From Gracilaria gracilis (lineage: Eukaryota; Rhodophyta; Florideophyceae; Gracilariales; Gracilariaceae): DNA of 64,000 bases. The notes beneath the pieces are model-generated. The model was not told the origin of the DNA. It saw only the letters and a program-made list of their open reading frames with translations, and ran no database searches. Positions 17,282 to 27,834 of the stretch are shown in pieces. The translations under genes and the position numbers were made by a program. Location of the stretch: assembly GCA_030374805.1 (NCBI GenBank), contig JARGSG010000038.1, positions 62,001 to 126,000 on the forward strand. The letters are read 5' to 3'. The first letter of the stretch is position 1. Every line of letters starts with the position of its first letter.

Positions 17282-20259
17282 TCCGGGTTGGTACTTTCAA
17301 CGTGAGAGGTCTCGCACATAGCGAGGCCGAAGTCCACCGTGCATGGAAAGTACTAGGTTTAGACTTTCTGTGCGTTGTGGAAACATGGCAACGTCCCTCC
17401 GATGAGGTGTCGTTGGCATTGCCACATGTGAGTGTGGCGCTGGAAGCGGAGTATAGGAGTCGTGCGCCGAGAGGTGGGATCACGATTTTCCATCATCAGC
17501 GCTTCTGTACGAAGGTCGTGGGCAAGTACGGCACCGCAGCATACCAAATCCTGGCACTGAGAGTTCGCCCAGATCTCAATGTGATAGGAGTATATCTTAG
17601 TCCGAGCGCTTCAGATGAGGACATAAAGGGATTCCTGGAGCGATTGAAGTCTTTGATCCGGGGTCCGACGTTACTGGCTGGGGATTGGAATGCCCGCCAT
17701 GACGACTGGGATCAACGAACCAACAGGCATGGTCGCCGCCTCCGAGCGTGGATCCGCAAATGGGACCTCTTGCTGAGGGCTCCATCCGAGTTGACGCCAA
17801 CGTTTCGCACCCCAAATGGTTCGAGTGTAGTGGATTTCTTCATCTCGAAGCGAGTGTCTGTTCGAAATGTGGCAACAACCAGTGGATCGTGGGATGCAGT
17901 CTCGGATCACAACATGGTTGTTGCCGACATTGACTGGATGACAACTCAATTCTCACCTCGAAAACCGAAGATTTCGAGGGCGCAACTCAAATGCGTGGAC
18001 AGAATCGAAGACGCTCAGACATATTACAAAGCCAATTTGCCTAATGTGGCTTCTCGTTTTGACCACGCAACCTCAGAAGAGGATCTGGAGGATGCATGTT
18101 GCCAACTCGTGGACACAATCAGTAGCCCCTGGATCACTTCCGTATCAATGCGTCCTGACCGCTATCGCTTCTTCTGGGATTCTAGTCTTGACCAGTTGAG
18201 TCGTGTGCGATCTACATATTACAAACGGTGGAAACGAAGTAGCAACATTCAAATGTGGAATGTGTACAAGGTGATTGACCGATTCATTAAACGTCGTTGT
18301 CGAGCAAAGAAGAGACAACTGTTGGACGAATTTCTTGATACCGCCGAGGACGAAACAGCATCTCAAACAGTGAATCGAATCAACTCGGTGATGAAATTAC
18401 GATCTCAGCATAGCGCAAGGGCACTGGAACGTGGAAATCCATTAGACCCACAGGACTACGCTGAGTTTATTGCCGAGTACCAGCCACCCGAATGTGGGGT
18501 GAAAGCAGTCACATTTGATGTTCCGTACTCGTTCCGGATTGCATTGGAAAAATCGATCAAGGATGCAAAGAAGGGAAGATCGATTGGGCGCGATAACGTG
18601 GCATCGGAAATGCTACAGGTGAGTCCAACTTTGTGCGCTTCCACGCTTCTCAAGCTGTGGCGAGCGTGTGGCAAGTTGGCATATCTACCATCAACGTTGC
18701 GGCAGACACGTATATCGCCCATATACAAGAAAGGCGACATCTCGGTACCATCCAACTACCGACCGATCTCTATTCTGTCGCACTTGCGCAAAGCAATTTC
18801 GGCTGCATTAAACTCGATCGTGATGAACTATATCGAGTTTCATGAGTACCAGTATGGGTTCTCAAAGTACAATGGAACAGAACAGTCGATTGTGGAGGTG
18901 AGTAACATCATCACAAACGGCCACTCGCGTGTGGCAGTACTGGATCTAACGAAGGCGTACGACAAAGTTAACCGAAAACTATTGTCGCAAGTGTGCGCAT
19001 CCAGGCTACAACCGAAGCATGCGGCAATGACTACTTTGCTGCTGCAACCAGTCAACGCTTTCATAAATGGAAATTGGAAAGATGAACAAGTACAAATGAC
19101 TCTTGGAGTGCCTCAAGGTGACCCATTCAGCTGTACATTGTTCAACATGTATATTGATTCCATGCTATATCGAGTGCAGGAGGTGCCATATCATGTGTCG
19201 GATCGAGGTGCAAGTGCATTTGCCGACGATGTGATTCTGATGGCGAAGACTGATAGCGGGCTGCAACTACTGCTAGACATATGCAGTAGTTGGGGCGAGG
19301 AAATGCAAATGCCGTGGAACACTGCAAACGGCAAGTCGATAGTACTGCAACTGCCTGCAGACCAAAATCACTCTGCAATATTCACACTTGCTGGTGATAA
19401 GCTGAGCGTGGTACGTAGTGCAGTATATCTGGGGGTGTCTCTAAACACCAATGGAGTAACAACCGACAAGCACATGGAACGCGTACAAAATGCTCAACGT
19501 CGATTGGGAAGCCTAGCCGGTGCTGGTCTGCACCGGAATGGATTTGATACGCGCAGCTGTGTGAGTTTGTACCGCGCATTCGTGAGGTCGATTTACGAAT
19601 ATGCGTTGCATCTTGTACCGCTCACGCCTCATTTGGAAATGGCGATAGTGAAGCTTGAAGCAACGTTCTTCAAACTGATTCTTGGAAGAATGGCATCTCG
19701 GTTTGGAACATATCGGGTGCCGATGATGCGTGCACTTTGTCGTTTAGAGTCTGCGGCTCTGCGACGAATTGTGCTCGCCTCCAAACGTCTACGGCATTAT
19801 CAATCGTGTCGTGAGACGGCATTGAACCTTGAATTGGAACACAGATCGCGACAGTTGAAGGTGAACCGGGCATGTCGGCAGCTGTCGCTGTATAATGCAC
19901 ATCCTTCAATTTCAGCACTACGAGCTGAAATTGATAATGTGTGTACAAAAGGAATAGGAAGAATACGGGATGCGGAGTGGAAACTTGCCTCGGCAAGACG
20001 CGTTCGCAAAATCCCGTGTGCTGCGAATGGAAAATACCCACCCGTTCTTCGGTTGCGCAAAGTTTCGCACCGAATGATGGGTATCCGATGGTACTTCAAT
20101 GAGTTCCCAGCGAACCCAATGGAGGCACGTGATGTACTTGGGCACGAGTACTGGAAGTACGGAAGACTGAAGGTACTACTCAGAATGGAAGATTGGTCAC
20201 CTGGAGAGAGACAGGAGGCGACCGAAATACTAGATGTATTGGAAGAAGCACAGTTGTAA
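17278..20259 (+). CDS. LINE ORF2: AP endonuclease and reverse transcriptase
   Basis: The frame of 993 codons is intact. Residues 1-215 form an exonuclease-endonuclease-phosphatase domain: N8 in FNVRG, E35 in VVETW, D136/N138 in AGDWNAR, and S209-D210-H211 in SDHN. Reverse transcriptase follows (about 470-720): RISPIYKKGD, NYRPISIL, LDLTKAYDKVNR, VPQGDPFS at 611-618, and the catalytic FADD at 648-651. No RNase H or C-terminal CCHC is visible. The protein nicks target DNA and copies its own RNA by target-primed reverse transcription. The first codon is GTG overlapping the ORF1 stop (GTGA), which suggests stop-restart translation or read-through. It differs from the copy at 53343-56324 at only about six residues, so both are young. 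Confidence 0.9.
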   Translation: MIRVGTFNVRGLAHSEAEVHRAWKVLGLDFLCVVETWQRPSDEVSLALPHVSVALEAEYRSRAPRGGITIFHHQRFCTKVVGKYGTAAYQILALRVRPDLNVIGVYLSPSASDEDIKGFLERLKSLIRGPTLLAGDWNARHDDWDQRTNRHGRRLRAWIRKWDLLLRAPSELTPTFRTPNGSSVVDFFISKRVSVRNVATTSGSWDAVSDHNMVVADIDWMTTQFSPRKPKISRAQLKCVDRIEDAQTYYKANLPNVASRFDHATSEEDLEDACCQLVDTISSPWITSVSMRPDRYRFFWDSSLDQLSRVRSTYYKRWKRSSNIQMWNVYKVIDRFIKRRCRAKKRQLLDEFLDTAEDETASQTVNRINSVMKLRSQHSARALERGNPLDPQDYAEFIAEYQPPECGVKAVTFDVPYSFRIALEKSIKDAKKGRSIGRDNVASEMLQVSPTLCASTLLKLWRACGKLAYLPSTLRQTRISPIYKKGDISVPSNYRPISILSHLRKAISAALNSIVMNYIEFHEYQYGFSKYNGTEQSIVEVSNIITNGHSRVAVLDLTKAYDKVNRKLLSQVCASRLQPKHAAMTTLLLQPVNAFINGNWKDEQVQMTLGVPQGDPFSCTLFNMYIDSMLYRVQEVPYHVSDRGASAFADDVILMAKTDSGLQLLLDICSSWGEEMQMPWNTANGKSIVLQLPADQNHSAIFTLAGDKLSVVRSAVYLGVSLNTNGVTTDKHMERVQNAQRRLGSLAGAGLHRNGFDTRSCVSLYRAFVRSIYEYALHLVPLTPHLEMAIVKLEATFFKLILGRMASRFGTYRVPMMRALCRLESAALRRIVLASKRLRHYQSCRETALNLELEHRSRQLKVNRACRQLSLYNAHPSISALRAEIDNVCTKGIGRIRDAEWKLASARRVRKIPCAANGKYPPVLRLRKVSHRMMGIRWYFNEFPANPMEARDVLGHEYWKYGRLKVLLRMEDWSPGERQEATEILDVLEEAQL

Positions 20260-20370
20260 ATCTGTGCTATAAGTAGTAAGAATGATTGCGTTGGTTCGTA
20301 ATTGACCAAGTTAGTTTACACCTTGACAGTGTTACCCTGCTGCTCTTCATGGGACATTGGGAACACTATA

Positions 20371-20403
20371 AATAAAAAGCAATTGATTGAAAAAAAAAAA
20401 AAG
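20371..20403 (+). terminator. LINE poly(A) signal and A tail
   Basis: AATAAA lies at 20371-20376, and a run of A from 20390 to 20403 ends the LINE. The next base begins Copia-1 pol sequence (GATGCCGATATCC). Confidence 0.8.
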
Positions 20404-20492
20404 ATGCCGATATCCTAACCAAACCGCTGAGCCCTGCAAGAATATTTGCAATTATCAAACGAATTGGACTTGGACAGGGACTCGAGGAGGAG
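20404..20492 (+). mobile_element. Copia-1 copy 0: last stretch of pol
   Basis: These 89 bases match the end of Copia-1 pol just before each LTR (compare 27019-27107). This is all that remains of an additional array member cut off by the LINE. It is a fossil fragment. Confidence 0.85.
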
Positions 20493-21205
20493 TGTTGATG
20501 TTGGGACATGGCCGAGTGCCGGTCAGTTCTACAGGTTGGTCTCGGACTACTTGGAAGCAAAGTTGCAGGGGACGATGGGCACTTTTGGGCACCCTCTTCG
20601 CAAAAGCGCATATGCGCCTCTGCTCAACCCCACCGTGAAACGGCAATATGATTGGCTACTGCAAATGCTCTTGTGCAACGTGGTGTCTACAAGTGCCATG
20701 GATTGTATGGAGAGTTATGGTGGTGTGGGCCAAGTGGAGCTCTGTGATTGGACGAGGCTTAGAGTAGTAGACTGACTATGCAGATAGCGAGGATGTGCTT
20801 TCCTAGGCTGGAATGGGCGGTTTTGCATGCAATATGCGATTCTGGGATGCGCAAGGCGGTTGGAGTGCCACCATGCAAATTGATGATTTTTTAGATCATG
20901 TTCTGATTCAAAAAACTGGCAATCGATTTCTGGTGTTGATTGATTTAGTTTTTTGAAATTGTTGTACTCTAGTTTGCACGCGCTTTCGGTGTACCACTGC
21001 ACACACGTGCAACTTGTAATGACCGCCGTCGTCGCTTGCTGCGACGACGGTGAAGCGCGCGCTAGGGTATTTGTAGGTTGCGATCGACGACCCTCGAGTA
21101 AACGGGTCGACCCAAGGCCGTCAACCTTCACTTGTTTTACTCTCTCTTTCTTCCATATCCATCTCTACTTACTTCCCTTCTACCCTACCTGCTTGCGCAT
21201 CGTTA
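20493..21205 (+). repeat. Copia-1 LTR (first in the array, type a)
   Basis: The 713-bp LTR runs from TGTTGATGTTGGG to GCATCGTTA. It shares a distinctive ~120-bp block with the LTR at 27108-27820 and differs there at about fourteen sites from the other Copia-1 LTRs. A second, 5'-clipped LTR follows directly. Confidence 0.9.
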
Positions 21206-21819
21206 CCCTCATCGCAAAAGCGCATACGCGCCTCTGCTCAACCCCAACGGGAAAGGGCAATATGATTGGCTACTGCAAATGCCCTTGTGCAACGTGGTTT
21301 CTACAAGTGCCATGGATTGTAGGGAGAGTTATGGTGGTATGGGCCAAGTGGAGCTCTGTGATTGGACGAGGCTTAGAGTAGTAGACTGTCTATGCAGATA
21401 GCGAGGATGTGCTTTCCTAGGCTGGAATGGGCGGTTTTGCATGCAATATGCGATTCTGGGATGCGCAAGGCGGTTGGAGTGCCACCATGCAAATTGATGA
21501 TTTTTTAGATCTGGTTCTGAATCAAAGAACTAGCAATGGATTTGTAGTGTTGATTGATTTAGTTATTTGAAATTGTTGTACTCCAGTTTGCGCGCACTTT
21601 CCGTGTACAACTGCACACACGTGCAACTTGTAATGACCGCCGTCGTCGCTTGCTGCGACGACGGTGAAGCGCGCGCTAGGGTATTTGTAGGTTGCGATCG
21701 ACGACCCTCGAGTACACGGGTCGACCCAAGGCCGTCAACCTTCACTTGTTTTACTTTTTCTTTCTTCCATATCCATCTCTACTTACTTCCCTTCTACCCT
21801 ACCTGCTTGCGCATCGTTA
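21206..21819 (+). repeat. Copia-1 LTR lacking its first ~100 bp (type b)
   Basis: The sequence resumes inside the LTR at CCCTCATCGCAAAAGCGC and runs to the usual GCATCGTTA end. It is fused head-on to the end of the preceding LTR at a shared CCCTC word. It serves as the left LTR of array copy 1 and is of the other LTR type. Confidence 0.85.
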
Positions 21820-22821
21820 GGTTATGGGCCCAGAGCGTCGACAACTTGCAGACGTCGCGCTCATTTCTTACTTACTACTTTTCTTTGGAAGTTTTCCTAC
21901 CTGCGTTAGAGTACCCCGCTGTTTTCTCTCGGGCGAATGGTGAACACATATCGCGTTTGTTAGTAACCCGCCGCCTCGAGACAAGGGAGACAGCAGATCC
22001 TGCTCTGCGTCCGTGGAGTACGGAGGTCGATGAAACGGGCTTGGAAGCGTAGGAGCGACCGTACTGCGCCGAAAGACCGAGCTACTTTCTCGTAAGAGAC
22101 CAGCAAGGGTTCAACTTGGGAACGTGTATCTCGACTAGTACCCTCCTTGGGACGTCTCGTAGGGACTAACAGCGCCTCGCTCTGAAGTACGCAGAGCTTG
22201 GCAGGTGATCAAATCGTGCCTCACCCGGAGAGAGTGACCGGGGACCAGGGGTTCGGACCCACAGGGTAGCGGAGGTAGTTTCTCCTGTCAGTGCGCCCGC
22301 CTAAGAAGTTTCATCATCATTCCGGGTTCGAGTTGTACCTCACCCGTGAGCTTGCTCCAGGCGTCGAGTCTCCGAACTCCGCCCGTGATCGCGTACGGGA
22401 CGCCTCCCGACGAGCGTTGCAGACTACCCCCACAGTCTCCGCTGGCGTCCTCGCTGTTGAATGTTGAGCTTGAATCCACTCCAGCTCCTCCTTTACTTGC
22501 TTGTGGGGAAGTGGCATTGCATCCTTCACTCTGCCCTTTCTGTTCCGGGTTGGTTGTTTCTCACCCGTGAGTATACTCCAAGCGTCGAGTTCCACTCCGC
22601 TTGTGATCGCGTACTGGACGCGTCCAGACGAGCGTTGCAGACTTCGTTACAGAGTCTCCGCTGGCGTCCCCGCTGTTTAGTGTTGAGTCCTTACTCCACT
22701 CCAGCCCTACCCTCCTTTGGGAAAGAAGAATTGTTTCCCTCACGCCGCTTCTCTGATTCCTTCGTTTCTCTTCTACTCGTGAAATCCCTTGTACTGGAGT
22801 TTGGTAACTCTGTTTTGGAAC

Positions 22822-23823
22822 ATGTCGGACTCGGAAGTTGAGTCTGAAACCAACTCTGGTGTCAAGATCCCACGCTTTCATGGTAAGCGTGGGGAAGATT
22901 ATACCCTTTGGCGCCATCACCTTTGTGCCGCATGCCGAATCAAAGGTGTCTGGAACGTTGTGGTATCGAGTTCAGAGCAATCCTCATCAGCTGCTACTAC
23001 CCAAGATACGGCTCCAAGTAGCTTCCAAAGCAGCTCTCGTATCATGGTGAAACGGAAGAAAGCATGTGCTATCATTATTTGTGCACTTGGTGATTCTCCT
23101 CTACGAGTTGTAATGGATGTTGATGATGATCCGGGACGCATGCTTGAACTGCTCGATGCACGCTACGCCTCCAATCGCACTGTCTCTCGGATCTCCGTGC
23201 AAACGCAACTATTCCGTATGTCATACAATGGTCAGAACATGTCAGAATATGTGGACCAGTTCACTGCCCTGTTCTCGCAGTTGGATCGCATGGGCAAGGA
23301 CGCTGCTATTCCGGAATCTCAGAAGGCTCCGATGCTGCTTGCTTCTATTGACCCCAGCTGCTCATTGGAGTCCACGGCAGCCGCACTTCGCACCAAGGAC
23401 ATATCTGATCTTACTTGGGAATATGTTGCAACAACTCTAATTGACGAGTACAATGCACGACAGATGGTTTCGGGAAGTTCTGGTCGCACTCGCACTCGCA
23501 AGAAAGGCAAAACCAAGGGATCTGGAAGCTTCAAATCCTCTTCCGCCCCTGTCAGTCTGGACCATAAGGACGGTAACAACTCAGATGGTCACACCCACAA
23601 CGAGTCTTCAGGGCGTGCGTACGCTGCCGCTGCCAGCAATGGTTACCATTGTACCTTCTGTGATCGTGATGGACACACTGTTGATAGATGTCACATGAAC
23701 CCTGACAACCCTGAAAACCACTTGCCCAAGAGCATTCTTGACAAGTTGAAGGTGAGGTCTAAGGATAAACCCGGAAATTCCAAGCCATCGACAAGGTCGT
23801 CCGGAAAGTCCTCAAAGATTTAA
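22822..23823 (+). CDS. Copia-1 gag (copy 1)
   Basis: The ATG start MSDSEVESETNSG is shared with the other copies and, slightly changed, with Copia-2. The middle is the usual Copia capsid-like helical region (QTQLFRMSYNGQNMSEYVDQF), and near the end is one CCHC zinc knuckle, CTFCDRDGHTVDRC. The product would form the particle shell and bind the element RNA. Confidence 0.85.
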   Translation: MSDSEVESETNSGVKIPRFHGKRGEDYTLWRHHLCAACRIKGVWNVVVSSSEQSSSAATTQDTAPSSFQSSSRIMVKRKKACAIIICALGDSPLRVVMDVDDDPGRMLELLDARYASNRTVSRISVQTQLFRMSYNGQNMSEYVDQFTALFSQLDRMGKDAAIPESQKAPMLLASIDPSCSLESTAAALRTKDISDLTWEYVATTLIDEYNARQMVSGSSGRTRTRKKGKTKGSGSFKSSSAPVSLDHKDGNNSDGHTHNESSGRAYAAAASNGYHCTFCDRDGHTVDRCHMNPDNPENHLPKSILDKLKVRSKDKPGNSKPSTRSSGKSSKI

Positions 23824-23832
23824 ATCGCAGGG

Positions 23833-25224
23833 ATGTCCGTGGAGAAGTCTACCGTACTCCCACCCGCAGAGAGGGTTAGGGACACATATGCAGACAGTGG
23901 TGCAACATCGCATTTCTTTTTCTCCAAGTCTGTATTTGTCCCCAGTTCGTTGCATGAAGTTAACGAACGAACCATATTGCTCGCTGATAAGTCTACTGTG
24001 ACTGCTACACAACGAGGTGATGTCATACTACCGTTCGAGAATGCGAACTGGTGTCTTACAGACGCACTCTTGGTTCCTGATCTCGAATATAACTTGGTGT
24101 CCGTGGGACGCATGGCTGACAAGGGCATCCAGTCCTTCTTCCGCGCGCGTGATGTTCGTCTCACGCATGTGGATGGGTTTGTTATTGGATGTGGTCAAAG
24201 AGATAAACGGTCAGGTTTGTACACTATGCCGGATCTACTCACGAAAATTAACTCTAGGCATGCCCTTTCTGCCCGCGATAATGACTTGGCTCAACTATGG
24301 CATCGACGACTTGCGCATATCAACCCAAGAGACCTGCAGGTTGTGCACAAATATGCCAATGGAGTGCCGAAGCTGGCTCAAATGGAGGAGGTCTGTCGCC
24401 CATGTCGACTTGGAAAGGCCCACAAACTTCCGTTCTTAGGCAAGTTTGATCGTGCCACTGGTGTCGGAGACATTGTGCACTCTGATATCCTAGGGCCCTT
24501 ACTCCCGTCATTTCCAGATCACTTCCAATACGCGTCAGGATTCATTGATGAACACTCTAGGTATGCATTAGTAGGGTTTATGGTACACCGAAGTGAACCT
24601 GCAGAAGTATATGCGGCTGTAGCACAGAAGCTCCAGCAGCTTGGAGGAGGTCAAATTGCCAAAGTGCACTCAGATAATGCGGAAGAGTACATTGCTCTGC
24701 AGAAGAACTCTGCAAACGGTCTCCAAGGAACCTCGTTCTCACCTCCGTACACCCCTGAGCACAATTCAATAGCAGAGCGCATTAATCGCACAATGGAGGA
24801 AGCTGCTCGAGCGTTGTTGCTACAGGCCAATCTGCCAGAATGTTTATGGCCGTATGCGTTGAAGCACGTTATATATGTGCGCAACAGAGTTCCTCACTCT
24901 ACTACTGGATCCACTCCGTACTTTCTTGTAACTGATTCCACACCTTCGTTGAAGAATGTTCGAGTGTTTGGGTGTGCGGCATACGTATTAAAGATGAACC
25001 CGGACACCAAGTTCGAGTCTCGTGCACTTGAGGGGGTGTACTTGCAGACTCTTGAGCATGGTGTCTACGACGTTCTAGTAACAGATGACGATGAAATACC
25101 ACGTATTGTCAAGTCTCGACATGTGACTTTTGATGAGTCATCATTCCCTGGTGCGTCCAATATGGCGGGCTACATGGATGATGAGATCGCTTCTGATGAA
25201 TTGCAACTCGGAATCCCAGAGTGA
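23833..25224 (+). CDS. Copia-1 protease-integrase part (copy 1)
   Basis: The protease active site is DSGATSHFFF. Integrase shows its HHCC zinc domain (HRRLAHINPRDLQ ... CRPCRLGKAH) and its DDE core (VHSDILGPL, VHSDNAEEYI, SPPYTPEHNSIAERINRTMEE). The order protease-integrase before reverse transcriptase is the Copia order. Confidence 0.85.
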   Translation: MSVEKSTVLPPAERVRDTYADSGATSHFFFSKSVFVPSSLHEVNERTILLADKSTVTATQRGDVILPFENANWCLTDALLVPDLEYNLVSVGRMADKGIQSFFRARDVRLTHVDGFVIGCGQRDKRSGLYTMPDLLTKINSRHALSARDNDLAQLWHRRLAHINPRDLQVVHKYANGVPKLAQMEEVCRPCRLGKAHKLPFLGKFDRATGVGDIVHSDILGPLLPSFPDHFQYASGFIDEHSRYALVGFMVHRSEPAEVYAAVAQKLQQLGGGQIAKVHSDNAEEYIALQKNSANGLQGTSFSPPYTPEHNSIAERINRTMEEAARALLLQANLPECLWPYALKHVIYVRNRVPHSTTGSTPYFLVTDSTPSLKNVRVFGCAAYVLKMNPDTKFESRALEGVYLQTLEHGVYDVLVTDDDEIPRIVKSRHVTFDESSFPGASNMAGYMDDEIASDELQLGIPE

Positions 25225-27113
25225 CAGCGAGCACTCCGGTGAGATTTGCATTGGCGAAGTTGTCGACGATGCTGTTGGTTCTGAACTACAGGAAAGCCAT
25301 TTACCTGCATTGCACACTGATAGTACGGATGAAGCTGATGATGTCGATGATAATGAACTCACTGGTAGTGAAGGTGCTGACGACAACCAGGATGAACCCA
25401 CCATGGAGGAGCCTAATGCGCCATTTGGCTCACAACCTGAGTCACGGTACCCGCGACGAACACGCCGCGCACCTACACGGTGGTGGCACATGGCTGGCGC
25501 TGCCACATCGCAAACAGTTGAAGTGACTACAAGTGATGAACCGACTTTGACGGAAGCCATGTCGGCGTCCCCATTGGAGAAGAGCTTATGGGAGACTGCG
25601 ATCGAAGAAGAACTTGCGTCTCTGGAGAGCAAGGGTACATGGATACCCGATGATTCTCCTGCATCGCAGCCTCTGCCAACCCATATCATCCTGAAAGTGA
25701 AGCGGAATGCAGATGGGTCGGTTGAGCGCTTCAAGGCTCGTGTTGTCGCTGGTGGAAATCACCAGACCTTTGGTCAGGACTACATGGAGACTTATGCTCC
25801 AGTTGTGTCTTTCAACCTGGTTCGTATGTTCCTGTACCTCACCCTGTGCCTCCAGATGTTTGTTGCTCAAGTGGACGTGAAGACTGCCTTCTTGAATGGC
25901 GAGCTGAAGGAGGACGTTTGGGTCACGTCCTCCACGTGGTGTACCTTGGCTGAAGCCCTACTGTTACAAGTTGGTGAAAGCCATGTACGGACTTAAGCAG
26001 GCTCACCTGGCTTGGCATACAAAGTTCAGTCAAGATCTCAAAGACTTAGGATTTGAAGAACTTCCTAGTGCTCCGTGTGTGTTTAGGCGCCGCATTGGAC
26101 ACAACGCGTACGCATACATCCTTGTTTACGTCGATGACCTCCTGGTTTTCACACCAACTGCTGCGCAACGTGCGTCGCTCTTGGAGGAGCTCAAAGGACT
26201 GTATGAACTTCGAGTTCAAGATCGAGTGAGCCTCTACCTTGGCGTTGAGCTGACTTGGGCAGTAGATTCTGAGGGCCAACTTATGGGCCTCAAGCTTGGA
26301 CAGCCGCTTTACATCGAAGGAGTGCTACGCCGATTCGGACTACACAACTCCAAGCCAGCTCCTAGTCCAATGGTGGAGTCGTTTTTCTCATCACTAGCCG
26401 CGGAGGAGGACAAGACTCCGAGGGACGTACAACTATATCAGCAGATGATTGGGTCCTTGCTGTACTTGGCATTGCGCACGCGGCTTGATATTCTTGCTCC
26501 AGTCCTTATCCTTGCACGATTCCAGAACGCTCCCACAGCATACTGTCACAGAGCTGCGAAGCGAGTACTACGGTACCTGCGTGGGACGGTTGGCCATGGG
26601 TTGCTCTACCGACCTGGATCTCTGGACTTGAACGGCTTTGTGGACTCAGACTATGCTGGTGACACTACTGATCGTAAGTCAATGTCCGGATGTGTGATCA
26701 AACTGGGATCAGCCACTTGCTTCTTCGGTGCGAGAAAGCAAGCATCGATTGCGCTCTCTACTGGAGAAGCGGAGTACTACGCGTTGACCATGGCTGCTCA
26801 AGAGGTTATCTGGATATCTCGAGTGCTTCGGGAGAGCGGCTTTGATGTGAGCGAGAAGGTCCCCATTCGCTCGGACAATCAATGTGCCATAGATTGGGCG
26901 GCTGGTGAGCGATGCCCTTCCGGACGTGCCAAACACATTGACGTGAAGCTTCATTTCATCAGACATATGGTGAAGGACAATGTCATTGCTGTGGACTATG
27001 TTCCTAGTGAGCTAAACGATGCCGATATCCTAACCAAACCGCTGAGACCTGCAAGAATATTTGCAATTATCAAACGAATTGGACTTGGACAGGGACTCGA
27101 GGAGGAGTGTTGA
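25130..27113 (+). CDS. Copia-1 reverse transcriptase-RNase H part (copy 1)
   Basis: Reverse transcriptase landmarks are FKARVVAGGNHQTFGQDY, QVDVKTAFLNGELKEDVWV, and YILVYVDDLLVF with the catalytic YVDD. RNase H shows GFVDSDYAGDTTDRKSMSG, ALSTGEAEYYAL and IRSDNQCAIDWA. The final codons reach into the first bases of the right LTR. This copy is broken within this part. Confidence 0.8.
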
Positions 27114-27820
27114 TGTTGGGACATGGCCGAGTGCCGGTCAGTTCTACAGGTTGGTCTCGGACTACTTGGAAGCAAAGTTGCAGGGGACGATGGGCACTTT
27201 TGGGCACCCTCTTCGCAAAAGCGCATATGCGCCTCTGCTCAACCCCACCGTGAAACGGCAATATGATTGGCTACTGCAAATGCTCTTGTGCAACGTGGTG
27301 TCTACAAGTGCCATGGATTGTATGGAGAGTTATGGTGGTGTGGGCCAAGTGGAGCTCTGTGATTGGACGAGGCTTAGAGTAGTAGACTGACTATGCAGAT
27401 AGCGAGGATGTGCTTTCCTAGGCTGGAATGGGCGGTTTTGCATGCAATATGCGATTCTGGGATGCGCAAGGCGGTTGGAGTGCCACCATGCAAATTGATG
27501 ATTTTTTAGATCATGTTCTGATTCAAAAAACTGGCAATCGATTTCTGGTGTTGATTGATTTAGTTTTTTGAAATTGTTGTACTCTAGTTTGCACGCGCTT
27601 TCGGTGTACCACTGCACACACGTGCAACTTGTAATGACCGCCGTCGTCGCTTGCTGCGACGACGGTGAAGCGCGCGCTAGGGTATTTGTAGGTTGCGATC
27701 GACGACCCTCGAGTACACGGGTCGACCCAAGGCCGTCAACCTTCACTTGTTTTACTTTTTCTTTCTTCCATATCCATCTCTACTTACTTCCCTTCTACCC
27801 TACCTGCTTGCGCATCGTTA
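27108..27820 (+). repeat. Copia-1 LTR shared by copies 1 and 2 (type a)
   Basis: This 713-bp LTR lies directly between copy 1 pol and the copy 2 primer-binding site, so one LTR serves both elements. It contains a perfect 10-bp-stem hairpin (27641-27665). Confidence 0.9.
27641..27665 (+). promoter_or_regulatory. Perfect hairpin in the Copia-1 LTR
   Basis: CCGTCGTCGC, loop TTGCT, GCGACGACGG: a 10-bp perfect stem with a 5-base loop, present in every unclipped Copia-1 LTR. It may be a transcription-factor site or an RNA stem. In the last array LTR the Ty3 element is inserted within this hairpin. Confidence 0.7.
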
Positions 27821-27834
27821 GGTTATGGGCCCAG
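27821..27834 (+). other. Copia-1 primer-binding site (half tRNA-iMet)
   Basis: GGTTATGGGCCCAG follows the LTR immediately and complements the anticodon stem-loop of initiator tRNA-Met (CUGGGCCCAUAACC). Copies sit at 21820-21833 and 33821-33834, in Copia-2 on the minus strand at 59204-59217, and in Copia-A at 15677. Drosophila copia uses the same half-tRNA priming. Confidence 0.8.

Larger units (their letters stand above)
15896..20403 (+). mobile_element. LINE copy 1 (APE-type non-LTR retrotransposon), 5' truncated
   Basis: The element reads ORF1 (3' part), ORF2, a short 3' UTR with AATAAA, and an A tail of 14 bases. Alignment with copy 2 (53191-58430, minus strand) begins at GCTAGAGAG near 15896, so the first ~260 codons of ORF1 are missing. 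The left flank is Copia-A leader and the right flank is the end of Copia-1 pol. The two flanks do not match as a simple insertion would require, so a deletion or recombination (or an assembly join) touched one edge. Confidence 0.85.
21206..27820 (+). mobile_element. Copia-1 array copy 1
   Basis: This is a Ty1/Copia element: clipped left LTR, primer-binding site at 21820, a leader of about 1 kb, gag, protease-integrase, reverse transcriptase-RNase H and right LTR (27108-27820). It is nearly identical to copies 2 and 3, hence young. It is broken, with about one break in the body besides the clipped LTR. Its two LTRs belong to different sequence types, so they were not made together in one simple insertion. 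Confidence 0.9.

Noticed and set aside
20446-20775. 109-codon frame covering the end of pol and the LTR start (repeated in each copy)
   Set aside because: It is an out-of-phase reading of pol end plus LTR and has no support as a protein.
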